Source: Achromobacter pestifer (GTDB lineage Bacteria > Pseudomonadota > Gammaproteobacteria > Burkholderiales > Burkholderiaceae_B). Taken from it: a stretch of 64,000 nucleotides of DNA. Position 1 is the stretch's first letter. Every line of letters begins with the position of its first letter. The position numbers and the translations under genes are program-made. Of the stretch, positions 56,252-64,000 are shown in pieces. The notes beneath the pieces were generated by a model. That model worked only from the letters and a program-made list of their open reading frames with translations. It searched no databases and was not told the origin of the DNA. The stretch lies in the NCBI RefSeq assembly GCF_902859625.1, contig NZ_CADIJX010000003.1, positions 124,001-188,000 on the forward strand, in the 5' to 3' direction.

Positions 56252-57562
56252 TCAGGCGTCGATGCGTTCCACCTTGCCCACCAGCAGGATGTACGACAGC
56301 GCGCCCAGCAAGGCCAGCGACGATACGTACACAATCGCCGGCGCGAAGCTGTCCTTGGACACCAGGAGGCCGATCACGATCGGCGTGCAGATCGACGACA
56401 GGTTGCCGACGAAGTTGAAGACACCGCCCGTCAGGCCCAAGAGGCGCACGGGAGCCAGTGTCGACACCAGCGACCACGTGATCGATGCCAATCCATTGCC
56501 GAAGAAGGCCACCGCCAGGAAGAAGATGATCCAGGGCGTGGAATCAGTGAAGTTGGCGCCGATCATTGACGTCGAGATCAAGAGGCCCAGGATGATGGGC
56601 AGCTTGCGCGCCAGGCCCACGGTGGCGCCGCGGCGGATCAGGAAGTCGGACAGCACGCCTGAGCACAACACGCCCACGAAGGCCGCCAGGAACGGTACCG
56701 ACGCCAGGAATCCGGACTTGATGAAGTCCATGCCACGGTACTTCACCAGGTAGGTCGGGAACCACGTCAAGAAGAACCACAGCGTGGACGTCAGGCAGAA
56801 CTGGCCCAGGTACACGCCCCAGAGTTTGCGCTTGGACATGACCAGGCCCAGGTCATTCCAGTTGAAGGGCGCCTTCTTTTCCTTGACGCTGCGGTCCAGG
56901 TCGACCACGCCGCCGCCTTGCTGGATCAGTTCAATTTCCGCGGCGTTGGCACCCTTGAACTGGCGCGGTTCGCGGTAGATCAGATACCAGAGCACGCCCC
57001 AGACAACACCCAGCAGGCCGGTGCTGACAAACACCATGTGCCAGCCGTAGTGATGCTGCAACCAGGCCAGGACGGGCGTCAGGAACGCCAGGCCGACGAA
57101 TTGTCCCGACGTGTAGAAGCCGATGGCGGTGGCGCGTTCCTTTTCCGGGAACCAGGTGGTGACGACGCGGTTGTTGATGGGATAGGCGGGGGCTTCCAGT
57201 GCGCCGACGGCCAGGCGCAGCACGAACAGAATGACGAAGCTGCCGGCGAAACCCATGAAGAAGGTCGCGGCGGACCAGAGGATCAGCGCCGCGGCGTACA
57301 GCACGCGGGGGGACACGCGGTCCACCAGCCAGCCGCCGGGAATCTGCATGGCGGCATAGGTCCAGCCGAAGGCGGACAGGATCAGGCCTTCATGCCATGT
57401 GTCCAGGCCGAACTCGTCCTTGAGCGCGGGCGCGGCGATGGACAGATTGCTGCGGTCCAGGTAGTTGATGACGACGGTGATGAACAGCATCACCATGATG
57501 ATGTACCGGCTGCGCGTGGGGCGCTGGGCGCTTTGCAGGCCGGCGTGAGTGGTGGTCGACAA
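56252..57562 (-). CDS. dgoT: D-galactonate:H+ symporter DgoT (ACS family MFS)
   Basis: A 436-residue MFS anion:cation symporter. The N-terminus FITVVINYLDRSNLSIAAPALKDEFG, loop PGGWLVDRVSPRVLYAAAL and helix-4 segment LRLAVGALEAPAYPINNRVVTTWFPEKERATAIG are typical of galactonate, tartrate and glucarate carriers. Position directly after dgoD favours D-galactonate. It is the last gene of the leftward dgo operon, before a terminator. Confidence 0.9.
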   Translation of the reverse strand: MSTTTHAGLQSAQRPTRSRYIIMVMLFITVVINYLDRSNLSIAAPALKDEFGLDTWHEGLILSAFGWTYAAMQIPGGWLVDRVSPRVLYAAALILWSAATFFMGFAGSFVILFVLRLAVGALEAPAYPINNRVVTTWFPEKERATAIGFYTSGQFVGLAFLTPVLAWLQHHYGWHMVFVSTGLLGVVWGVLWYLIYREPRQFKGANAAEIELIQQGGGVVDLDRSVKEKKAPFNWNDLGLVMSKRKLWGVYLGQFCLTSTLWFFLTWFPTYLVKYRGMDFIKSGFLASVPFLAAFVGVLCSGVLSDFLIRRGATVGLARKLPIILGLLISTSMIGANFTDSTPWIIFFLAVAFFGNGLASITWSLVSTLAPVRLLGLTGGVFNFVGNLSSICTPIVIGLLVSKDSFAPAIVYVSSLALLGALSYILLVGKVERIDA

Positions 57563-57588
57563 GGGCGTCTCCTCGTTGTTTTATTGGC

Positions 57589-58737
57589 TTACCACTCGGC
57601 GAAACTGCCGTCGGCATGGCGCCAGATCGGATTGCGCCAGCGGTGGCCCACGGCGGCGCGCTCCTTCACGTATTCCTCGTTGACCTCGATGCCCAGGCCG
57701 GGACCTTGCGGAATCGCGACCATGCCGTCTTCATAGGCGAACACCTCGCGGTTGCTGACGTAGTCCAGCAAGTCGTTGGCGGCGTTGTAGTGAATGCCCA
57801 GGCTTTGCTCCTGGATGAAGGCGTTGTAGCAACCGGCGTCGATCTGCAAGCAGGTGGCCAGCGCAATGGGGCCTAGCGGGCAATGCAGCGCCAGCGCCAC
57901 GTCATAGGCTTCGGCCATGGCGGCGATCTTGCGGGTTTCGGTGATGCCGCCCGCGTGGGAGGGGTCTGGCTGGATGATGTCCACATAGCCTTCGGACAGC
58001 ACGCGCTTGAAGTCCCAGCGGGAAAACAGGCGTTCGCCCAGCGCGATGGGGGTGGACGTCAGCGGCGCCAGTTCCTTCAGCGCTTCGTAGTGTTCGCTCA
58101 GCACGGGCTCTTCGATGAACATCAGCTTGAACGGGTCCAGCTCTTTCATCAGCACCTTGGCCATGGGCTTGTGGACGCGGCCGTGGAAGTCCACGCCAAT
58201 GCCAACGTTCGGGCCCACGGCGTCGCGCACGGCGGCCACGTTCTCCAGGCACTTCTCTACCTTGTCGAACGAATCGATGTATTGCAGTTCTTCGGTGCCG
58301 TTCATCTTCACGGCGGTGAAGCCGCGGTCAACGGCGCTCTTGGCGGCGGCGGCGGTGTCGGCGGGGCGGTCGCCGCCAATCCACGAATACACGCGGATGC
58401 GGTCGCGCACGTTGCCGCCCAACAGTTGCGACACCGGCACGCCCAGGTGTTTGCCCTTGATGTCCCACAGCGCCTGGTCGATGCCGGCCAGCGCGCTCAT
58501 GTGGATGGCGCCGCCCCGGTAGAAGCCGCCCCGATACAGCACGGTCCAGTGGTCTTCGATGTTGCGCGGGTCTTTGCCGATCAGGTAATCGGACAGTTCT
58601 TCAACGGCGGCGGCGACCGAATGGGCGCGGCCTTCGACGACGGGTTCGCCCCAGCCGACGATGCCTTCGTCCGTTTCGATTTTCAGGAAGCACCACCGGG
58701 GCGGCACGATGTAGGTAGTGAGCTTGGTGATCTTCAT
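57589..58737 (-). CDS. dgoD: D-galactonate dehydratase DgoD
   Basis: A 382-residue enolase-superfamily dehydratase. The metal ligands of E. coli DgoD are present at the same numbers: Asp183 (GVDFHG), Glu209 (FIEEP) and Glu235 (LGERLFSR). The catalytic histidines also match: His185 and His285 (ALHCPLGP). It converts D-galactonate to 2-dehydro-3-deoxy-D-galactonate. Its start overlaps the dgoA stop by 4 bp. The assignment is firm. Confidence 0.96.
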   Translation of the reverse strand: MKITKLTTYIVPPRWCFLKIETDEGIVGWGEPVVEGRAHSVAAAVEELSDYLIGKDPRNIEDHWTVLYRGGFYRGGAIHMSALAGIDQALWDIKGKHLGVPVSQLLGGNVRDRIRVYSWIGGDRPADTAAAAKSAVDRGFTAVKMNGTEELQYIDSFDKVEKCLENVAAVRDAVGPNVGIGVDFHGRVHKPMAKVLMKELDPFKLMFIEEPVLSEHYEALKELAPLTSTPIALGERLFSRWDFKRVLSEGYVDIIQPDPSHAGGITETRKIAAMAEAYDVALALHCPLGPIALATCLQIDAGCYNAFIQEQSLGIHYNAANDLLDYVSNREVFAYEDGMVAIPQGPGLGIEVNEEYVKERAAVGHRWRNPIWRHADGSFAEW

Positions 58738-59387
58738 GCTTGGGTCTCCTGGGCGGAATAGGCACGTTGCCAGGCGGCGACGAATGCGCGCGCGTTCTGG
58801 CCGACTTCGGTGGCCGACAGGCCGGGTTTGTACAAGGCGGAGCCCAGGCCGAAGCCGCTGGCGCCCGCCTGGGCATAAATGGAAATGTTGTCGGGCGTGA
58901 TGCCGCCCACGGGCACCAGCGCGATGGGCGGGCGCATCACGGCACGCCAGGCCTTCAGCACGACGGGGCCCAATTGTTCGGCCGGGAACATCTTCAGCAC
59001 GTCAGCGCCGGCAGCCAGTGCCGCAAAGGCCTCGGTGGGCGTGGCCACGCCCGGGCAGGACGCCATGCCCAGCTTCTTGGCGGCGCGAATCACGGCGGCG
59101 TCGCTGTGCGGCATGACGATCAGTTCGCCGCCCGCGTCCTGGATGCGAACGCAGTCATCGGGCTTCAGGACGGTCCCGGCGCCGATCAGGCAATCGGTGG
59201 GCAGCGCGGCGCGCAGGGCGCGGATGCTGTCCAGGGGGTCGGGCGAATTTAGCGGCACTTCGATCAGGCGGAAGCCTGCGTCGTAGAGCGCGTGGCCGAT
59301 GGCTTCCGCTTCGGCGGGCTGGATGCCGCGCAGGATGGCGATCAGGCCGCAGTGGGCCATGGCGGATTGCAGACCAGGGTGGTTCAT
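58734..59387 (-). CDS. dgoA: 2-dehydro-3-deoxy-6-phosphogalactonate aldolase DgoA
   Basis: A 217-residue class I aldolase of the KDPG/KDPGal family. Segments are [67 protein letters not shown] and [12 protein letters not shown], whose lysine is the Schiff-base residue. Family length is about 205. It splits the DgoK product into pyruvate and glyceraldehyde 3-phosphate. It lies between dgoK and dgoD with close spacing. Confidence 0.95.
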   Translation of the reverse strand: MNHPGLQSAMAHCGLIAILRGIQPAEAEAIGHALYDAGFRLIEVPLNSPDPLDSIRALRAALPTDCLIGAGTVLKPDDCVRIQDAGGELIVMPHSDAAVIRAAKKLGMASCPGVATPTEAFAALAAGADVLKMFPAEQLGPVVLKAWRAVMRPPIALVPVGGITPDNISIYAQAGASGFGLGSALYKPGLSATEVGQNARAFVAAWQRAYSAQETQA

Positions 59388-59396
59388 GTGGGGTTC

Positions 59397-60446
59397 CTAG
59401 ACGGATGCCGAAGAGGGGGAAGCTGCCGTGACCAAGCCGGCGCAGAGGGCCAGGTGCCACAGGCCGCGTTCGGTGGCGTTCTGGGCTTGTTCGGGCGAGC
59501 CCAAGCCGTAATGCTTCATGGCCAGGATGTAGCGCTGGCATAGCGCCGGGTCGCCGCAGAGCACGATGCGAGGCAGTTCGCCCTGCTGGCGCAGCATGTC
59601 GGCCAAGGCGGCGACTTCGTGGCCGATCAGCAGGCCCGACAGATAGTCGGCTTGCGACCCCGGCGCCAGTTCGCCGGTCAAGCCCAGCGCGCGCGTGCTG
59701 AAGATGGTGGATAGCACGCCGGCGCGGCCAGCGGGGGCGCCAGCCACCTTCACGCCGCGCTCGAACGCGGCCATGTCGGCGGCGGGCGCCTCGCTCATGG
59801 TGCGGCCCAGGATGGTGTGGCCGCGCAGCGCGGCGTAGACCTCGCCGGTCATGAACGTGTCGAAATGCGTGACGCGGCCACGGCGGGCATTGACCCATTT
59901 GGAGTGCGTGCCGGGCAAACCGATCAACACGTTATCGGCCGGGTGCGAATCAGCGCGGTTCTGGTCGAACATGACGCCGAAGACTTGCGTCTCTTCGCCG
60001 CGCATCACGTTGGGCAAGCCATGGCGCTGGATCAGCCCGGGCACGATATGCAGCGGCGTCGCGTCGCCGCGTTCGACCTTCGTCAGCAGCGTGCCAATGC
60101 GCTCCAGGTCGACAGGCACGTCCAGGTAGGCGGCTTCCTTCCAGCCTTGGGCGCTACCGACCATGCCGCAGGCGATCACGGGCAGCGACGGCTCGGCGCG
60201 CAGCCAGTCGCCGCAAGCCTGCTCGAACGCCAGGTCAAAGCCGGACAGCGCCGTACTGGCCGCGCCGTCCTGCAAGGGTTGCGGCAGACGCATGATGCCC
60301 CAGGGCAGGTGGCGCGTGTCCAGGGTCTGCCCCGTGGCATCCAGGCGGTAGGCGCGCAACGATGAGGTGCCCCAATCCAGCGCGATAAGCGCCGCGCGGG
60401 CGGGCGATCCGGTAGTCATCTGATCTGTCTCGTCTTTGTCCGCCAT
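59397..60446 (-). CDS. dgoK: 2-dehydro-3-deoxygalactonokinase DgoK
   Basis: About 349 residues, matching DgoK. The N-terminal ALIALDWGTSSLRAYRLD is the phosphate-binding loop, followed by ACGMVGSAQGWKEAAYLDVP, MRGEETQVFG and VLIGLPGTHSKWVNARRGRVTHFDTFMTGE. It phosphorylates 2-dehydro-3-deoxygalactonate. Two alternative ATGs lie on either side of the chosen start. It is the first gene of the leftward operon and faces an IclR regulator across a 280-bp AT-rich region. Confidence 0.93.
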   Translation of the reverse strand: MADKDETDQMTTGSPARAALIALDWGTSSLRAYRLDATGQTLDTRHLPWGIMRLPQPLQDGAASTALSGFDLAFEQACGDWLRAEPSLPVIACGMVGSAQGWKEAAYLDVPVDLERIGTLLTKVERGDATPLHIVPGLIQRHGLPNVMRGEETQVFGVMFDQNRADSHPADNVLIGLPGTHSKWVNARRGRVTHFDTFMTGEVYAALRGHTILGRTMSEAPAADMAAFERGVKVAGAPAGRAGVLSTIFSTRALGLTGELAPGSQADYLSGLLIGHEVAALADMLRQQGELPRIVLCGDPALCQRYILAMKHYGLGSPEQAQNATERGLWHLALCAGLVTAASPSSASV

Positions 60447-60726
60447 GCTGGCTTCCGGAATCGCGCAGAGGCATGGCGCGAAGTGGCAGGGCACGGCGGA
60501 ACTCGTTGTTGGTCGCTTGCCCGTCGCCAGAACGCGAAGGGCGTGCGTTTGCGAAAAATTCTAGATCAGCGCTTAAAAAATCTCAAAATATAGAATTAAA
60601 TCCCACATATAGGGAATATAATGCAGCGGTAATTCACCTATGTCGCCTGGAACCCGGCTCGGCTTTCCGGGTCGGATATCTGCCCCGGGTATGTTTGCGC
60701 CCGTCTTTGCCGTGTAGGCCTGTTTC
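60447..60726. promoter_or_regulatory. Divergent dgoK / IclR promoter region
   Basis: A 280-bp gap with an AT-rich core around 60555-60625. At 60601-60615 lies the inverted repeat TCCCACATATAGGGA, next to further AT-rich stretches that may hold the promoter elements. It suits an IclR operator, but the regulator-site link is inferred. Confidence 0.6.
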
Positions 60727-61545
60727 ATGACCCCCATCGTCTCTTCCGCTCCTTCCCCCTCCCTGGACCCTGACGGCGCAGCACCCGCCGGCACGCAGAC
60801 GCTGATGCGCGGCCTGGCCGTCGTGCAAGCGGTGGCCGATGGCGCGCGCGACCTGAAAGAGATCTGCGCCCGCATCGGCGTGGCGCGCAGCACGACGCAT
60901 CGCCTGGCCAGTTGCCTGGTGCAAGAGCGCTACCTGCGCGCCTTGCCGGGCGTGGGCTATGTGCTGGGGCCAAAGCTGATCGAACTGGGGTTCCAGGCGC
61001 GCGAAGCGTTTCCGATGGCGACCTTGGCGCGGCCGTACCTGGACGGCCTGGCCGAGCTGACGGGCGACACGATCCATCTGGCGGTGCGGGACAACAACGA
61101 CGTGCTGTACCTGGAAAAGATCCCCGGCAAGAAGGGGCTGGAAATGCGCTCCCGGGTGGGCCACCGCATGCCGCTGGCCGCCACGGGCGTGGGCAAGGCG
61201 CTGTTGCTGGACACGGAAGAGCCGCAATGGAAGGCGTTGCACCGCATCGGCACGCCCGTGTCGTCGCGCGCGCCCGGCGGGCAGCAGACCTGGGAGGCTT
61301 TCCGCGACCGCATGCGTGACTATGCCGCGAAAGGCTATGCGTTCGACCTGGAAGACAACGAGCCCTCGATCCGCTGTGTGGCCGCGCCGGTGCGCGATGC
61401 GTCCAGCGGCATCGTGGCCGCGATCAGCGTGTCCAGCACGGTGCCGTACATGTCGCTTGCGCGCATGCACGAAATGGTTGCGGTCGTGCAGGGCGCGGCG
61501 GCCAGCATTTCCGCCGAGATGGGCTGGAAAGTAGACCGGGGTTGA
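60727..61545 (+). CDS. IclR-family regulator of the dgo operon
   Basis: A 272-residue IclR protein. The N-terminal wHTH has TLMRGLAVVQAVADGARDLKEICARIGVARSTTHRLASCLVQERYL, and the effector domain contains ATGVGKALLLD and AAPVRDASSGIVAAISVSST, the conserved ligand-pocket region. In E. coli the dgo repressor is GntR-type, so an IclR regulator here is a different solution. The divergent position makes control of dgoK-A-D-T likely. Confidence 0.88.
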   Translation: MTPIVSSAPSPSLDPDGAAPAGTQTLMRGLAVVQAVADGARDLKEICARIGVARSTTHRLASCLVQERYLRALPGVGYVLGPKLIELGFQAREAFPMATLARPYLDGLAELTGDTIHLAVRDNNDVLYLEKIPGKKGLEMRSRVGHRMPLAATGVGKALLLDTEEPQWKALHRIGTPVSSRAPGGQQTWEAFRDRMRDYAAKGYAFDLEDNEPSIRCVAAPVRDASSGIVAAISVSSTVPYMSLARMHEMVAVVQGAAASISAEMGWKVDRG

Positions 61546-61552
61546 AGGGCGG

Positions 61553-62503
61553 CTAGCGCGCCGCAGCCAGGGGCGGCAAGGGCAGCAATTGCGGCGCAAT
61601 GCCGGCAATGACGGTTTCCAGCTGCGCCACCAGCGCCTGGGCGGCGGGCGACAACGACCGGTCGCGCCGATGCAGCAGCCCGATGTACCGGCGGGCCGAG
61701 GCATCGCCCAGGGGCGTGCAACCCAGGCCGGTCAAATTCAGTTCGGGCAAGGCCAGGCGCGGCAGCACGCTGACGCCCAACCCCTGGCGCACCATGCCGG
61801 CGGCGGTGCCCATGTTCGTGACGTCGTAACGCAGCGCCGTGGCAGGGGCGCCGACTTCGTCCCGCACCGCGCGATCAAATTGCTGGCGCGCATTGGAGCC
61901 CTGCGACAACAGAATCAGGTCATACCGGAGCACGTCGCGCCAATGCAGCGTGCGGCGTTGCTTGCCCAACGGGTGGCCCGCCGGATAGATCGCGCAGAAG
62001 CAATCCTCGGTCAAGGGCGTGAATGACAGATCGGATACCGGTTCAGCCAACGCACCCACGGCGAATTCGATCTGGTTGGTGCGCAGCAAGGCGACCAGTT
62101 CATCGTTGTGTGCTTCAACCACCCGCACCTTCAAGGCGGGGTGCGCTTTGCGCAGTGCGCCGACGGCGGCGGGCAGCAGCGTCAGCGCCGTGGAAGGCAA
62201 GGCGCCCAGCGCGACATTTCCCCGGCGCATCGCGGCCAGATCGGCCAACCCCCGGTAGGCCTCTTCCAGATCGGCGATGGGGCGCTGCACGCGAGCAAAG
62301 AAATCCTGCCCCGCGGAAGTCAGGCTGATGCTGCGCGTGGTGCGCTCGAACAGGCGCAAGCCCAGCACGTCTTCCAAGTCCTGGATCAACGCGGTGAACG
62401 ACGGTTGCGTCACGCCCAGCTGATTGGCGGCGTGCGTGAATGAGCCGCTGTCGACCGCCAGCAGGAAAGCCTTGAGCGGCCGGTATTTGATATTCATAGC
62501 CAT
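61553..62503 (-). CDS. LysR-family transcriptional regulator
   Basis: A 316-residue LysR protein with the helix-turn-helix LKAFLLAVDSGSFTHAANQLGVTQPSFTALIQDLEDVLGLRLFERTTRSISLTSAGQDF near residues 9-67 and the usual effector-binding domain. It is divergent from the aldehyde dehydrogenase gene, which it may control. A second in-frame ATG two codons in is equally possible as start. It converges with the dgo regulator, 7 bp apart. Confidence 0.9.
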   Translation of the reverse strand: MAMNIKYRPLKAFLLAVDSGSFTHAANQLGVTQPSFTALIQDLEDVLGLRLFERTTRSISLTSAGQDFFARVQRPIADLEEAYRGLADLAAMRRGNVALGALPSTALTLLPAAVGALRKAHPALKVRVVEAHNDELVALLRTNQIEFAVGALAEPVSDLSFTPLTEDCFCAIYPAGHPLGKQRRTLHWRDVLRYDLILLSQGSNARQQFDRAVRDEVGAPATALRYDVTNMGTAAGMVRQGLGVSVLPRLALPELNLTGLGCTPLGDASARRYIGLLHRRDRSLSPAAQALVAQLETVIAGIAPQLLPLPPLAAAR

Positions 62504-62555
62504 AAGCTAAGAATAGGTGAGAAATATCGATTTGTGTCTAAGAATCGTGCAGACC

Positions 62556-64000
62556 ATGATGGCGTCTACCGATGAACTCCCCGGATTCGCAGACGCTATG
62601 GACGCAATCACCCCCAAGCCATTCAGACTCGGCGACAGCTGGCGTCGCCATCAAGACGGCGACGCCGTCATTACCTCCATCAACCCGGCCGACGGTAGTA
62701 TCGCGGGCGTTGTCACGCGCGCCCTGCCGCAAGATGTGGATACCGCCGTCGCCATCGCCCAGCACGCCTTTCAGCAGCAACCGTGGCGCAAGCTGCGCCC
62801 GGATCAGCGCGCGGCCACCTTGTATGAGATCGGGCGCCGATTGCTGGCCGAGCGTGAAGCGTTGGCGCGCTTGCAAATGCAAGACAGTGGCAAGCCCTGG
62901 AAGGAATGCCTGAACATGGTGGACAGCGCGGCGGGGCATTTCCGCTACTACGCCGCCGTGTGTGAAACCTGGCAGAACGAAATGACCTCGCCGCGCGGCG
63001 AGTACTTTTCGATGGCGCTGGCCGAACCCTTCGGCGTGGTCGCGGCCATCACGCCCTGGAACTCACCCATCATGAACGAGGCCCAGAAGGCCGCGCCCGC
63101 CTTGGCCGCCGGCAATGCCGTGCTGATCAAGCCTTCCGAAGAGACGCCCCAGCTGGCGCTGGAACTCGCCCGCATCTGCGCGGAAGCCGGCTTGCCCGAA
63201 GGCTTGCTGATCGTGTTGCCCGGCCATGGCGAAGACGTGGGCGCGGCGCTGGTCAAGCACCCCGGCGTGCGCATGGTGTCGTTTACCGGTGGAACGGAAA
63301 CCGGGCGAGCCATTGGCGGCATCGCCGGCCAGCGCTTGATTCCAGTGGGATTGGAACTGGGCGGCAAGTCGCCTCACATCGTTTTTGACGACGCGGATCT
63401 GGATCGTGCCGTGGCGGGCGTGATCTCAGGCATCTTCGGCTCGGCGGGGCAGAGCTGTGTCGCGGGATCCCGGCTGTTCGTCCAGAAATCCATCTACAAG
63501 CGCTTCATGGAAACGCTGGTGGAACGCACTCGGCAGCTACGTGTCGGCCTGCCTGACGACCCCGCCACGCAGATGGGGCCGCTGGTGTCCCGCGCCCATC
63601 GCGACAAGGTTGCGGGCTATGTGGATATCGGCCGCTCGGAAGGGGGCCGCGTGCTCGTGGGCGGCGCGGCGCCATCGCAGCCCGACCTGGCCCGTGGCTG
63701 GTTCTATCTGCCCACGGTGATCGACGGCCTGGGCAATCAGGCGCGCGTCTGCCAGGAAGAAATTTTCGGGCCCGTGCTGGTGGCGTTGCCGTTTGATGAC
63801 GAAGACGACGTGATCAGCCAGGCCAACGATACGGCCTTCGGTCTGGCCGCCGGCATGTGGACGGGGGACTACGCCCGCGCCTGGCGGGTCGCGCGCGAGA
63901 TCGAGGCCGGCTCCATCTGGATCAACACCTACAAGCAATCGCACATCGCGACGCCGTTTGGCGGCTTCAAGGCCAGCGGCATCGGACGCGAAAAAGGCCT
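62556..64000 (+). CDS. NAD(P)-dependent aldehyde dehydrogenase, 3'-truncated by the window edge
   Basis: The frame runs open to the right edge, so the C-terminus is missing. The visible about 480 residues form a standard aldehyde dehydrogenase: AEPFGVVAAITPWNSPI, AAGNAVLIKPSEETP, VSFTGGTETGRAI, the active-site Glu in ELGGKSPHIVFDDADLD and the catalytic Cys in FGSAGQSCVAGSRLF, then EEIFGPVLVALPFDDEDD. Three in-frame ATGs (62556, 62559, 62598) compete as start. It is divergent from the LysR gene. The aldehyde is unknown. Confidence 0.9.
   Translation, partial: MMASTDELPGFADAMDAITPKPFRLGDSWRRHQDGDAVITSINPADGSIAGVVTRALPQDVDTAVAIAQHAFQQQPWRKLRPDQRAATLYEIGRRLLAEREALARLQMQDSGKPWKECLNMVDSAAGHFRYYAAVCETWQNEMTSPRGEYFSMALAEPFGVVAAITPWNSPIMNEAQKAAPALAAGNAVLIKPSEETPQLALELARICAEAGLPEGLLIVLPGHGEDVGAALVKHPGVRMVSFTGGTETGRAIGGIAGQRLIPVGLELGGKSPHIVFDDADLDRAVAGVISGIFGSAGQSCVAGSRLFVQKSIYKRFMETLVERTRQLRVGLPDDPATQMGPLVSRAHRDKVAGYVDIGRSEGGRVLVGGAAPSQPDLARGWFYLPTVIDGLGNQARVCQEEIFGPVLVALPFDDEDDVISQANDTAFGLAAGMWTGDYARAWRVAREIEAGSIWINTYKQSHIATPFGGFKASGIGREKG

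Overview
The window is GC-rich DNA, densely packed with catabolic operons, orphan periplasmic binding proteins, LysR/IclR regulators and Bug-type (tripartite tricarboxylate) receptors. That gene mix, a Bordetella-type nicotinate (nic) locus and an HtpG of beta-proteobacterial type point to the Alcaligenaceae, most likely Achromobacter or Bordetella. The genus is inferred; there is no rRNA here to settle it.

Layout. 1-8.7 kb: the 3' part of a histidine kinase, an MFS carrier, a cupin, a lone phage-integrase arm domain overlapping a ureidoglycolate-lyase-like gene, a zinc-ribbon-like hypothetical, a DUF1254 lipoprotein with a LysR regulator, an orphan branched-chain-type binding protein and a YegP-like protein. 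8.8-13.2 kb: an FGGY sugar kinase with a three-gene sugar ABC importer, closed by a bidirectional terminator. 13.3-17.1 kb: a parvulin, a UvrD-like helicase with an altered P-loop and a DUF5710-like tail, and an orphan amino-acid binding protein. 17.2-30.0 kb: the nicotinate degradation locus, with two divergent operons (nicE-D-X-F plus a molybdopterin subunit leftward; nicC-A-B-T rightward) and a MarR repressor at its right end. 30.1-34.2 kb: a membrane hypothetical, an AT-richer type II restriction-modification cassette and a tRNA-Leu(CAA). 34.4-39.4 kb: an NCS2 purine permease, a DKNYY-type protein and htpG behind a sigma-32-like promoter. 39.5-48.9 kb: an acyl-CoA catabolic operon of unknown substrate (ADP-forming acyl-CoA synthetase, YhdH-type reductase, two acyl-CoA dehydrogenases, two Bug receptors) divergent from a tandem pair of IclR regulators. 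49.0-56.1 kb: an MFS efflux gene, then a leftward ABC/TonB-receptor operon behind a Zur-box-like palindrome. 56.2-61.5 kb: the D-galactonate operon (dgoT-D-A-K) with a divergent IclR regulator. 61.5-64 kb: a LysR regulator divergent from an aldehyde dehydrogenase cut by the window end.

How the genes work together. The nic genes would take nicotinate (NicT uptake; NicA with a molybdopterin subunit and the NicB cytochrome for hydroxylation; NicC to 2,5-dihydroxypyridine; NicX, NicD, NicF and NicE to fumarate). The dgo genes would take D-galactonate to pyruvate and glyceraldehyde 3-phosphate.

Most unusual feature. The nicotinate hydroxylase looks split. The cytochrome-fused NicB carries a shortened molybdopterin-domain relic without the catalytic Glu motif, while an intact molybdopterin subunit is encoded in the opposite operon. 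Next in interest are the Zur-like box on the ABC-2/TonB operon, the helicase with a non-canonical P-loop, and the restriction-modification island beside tRNA-Leu.
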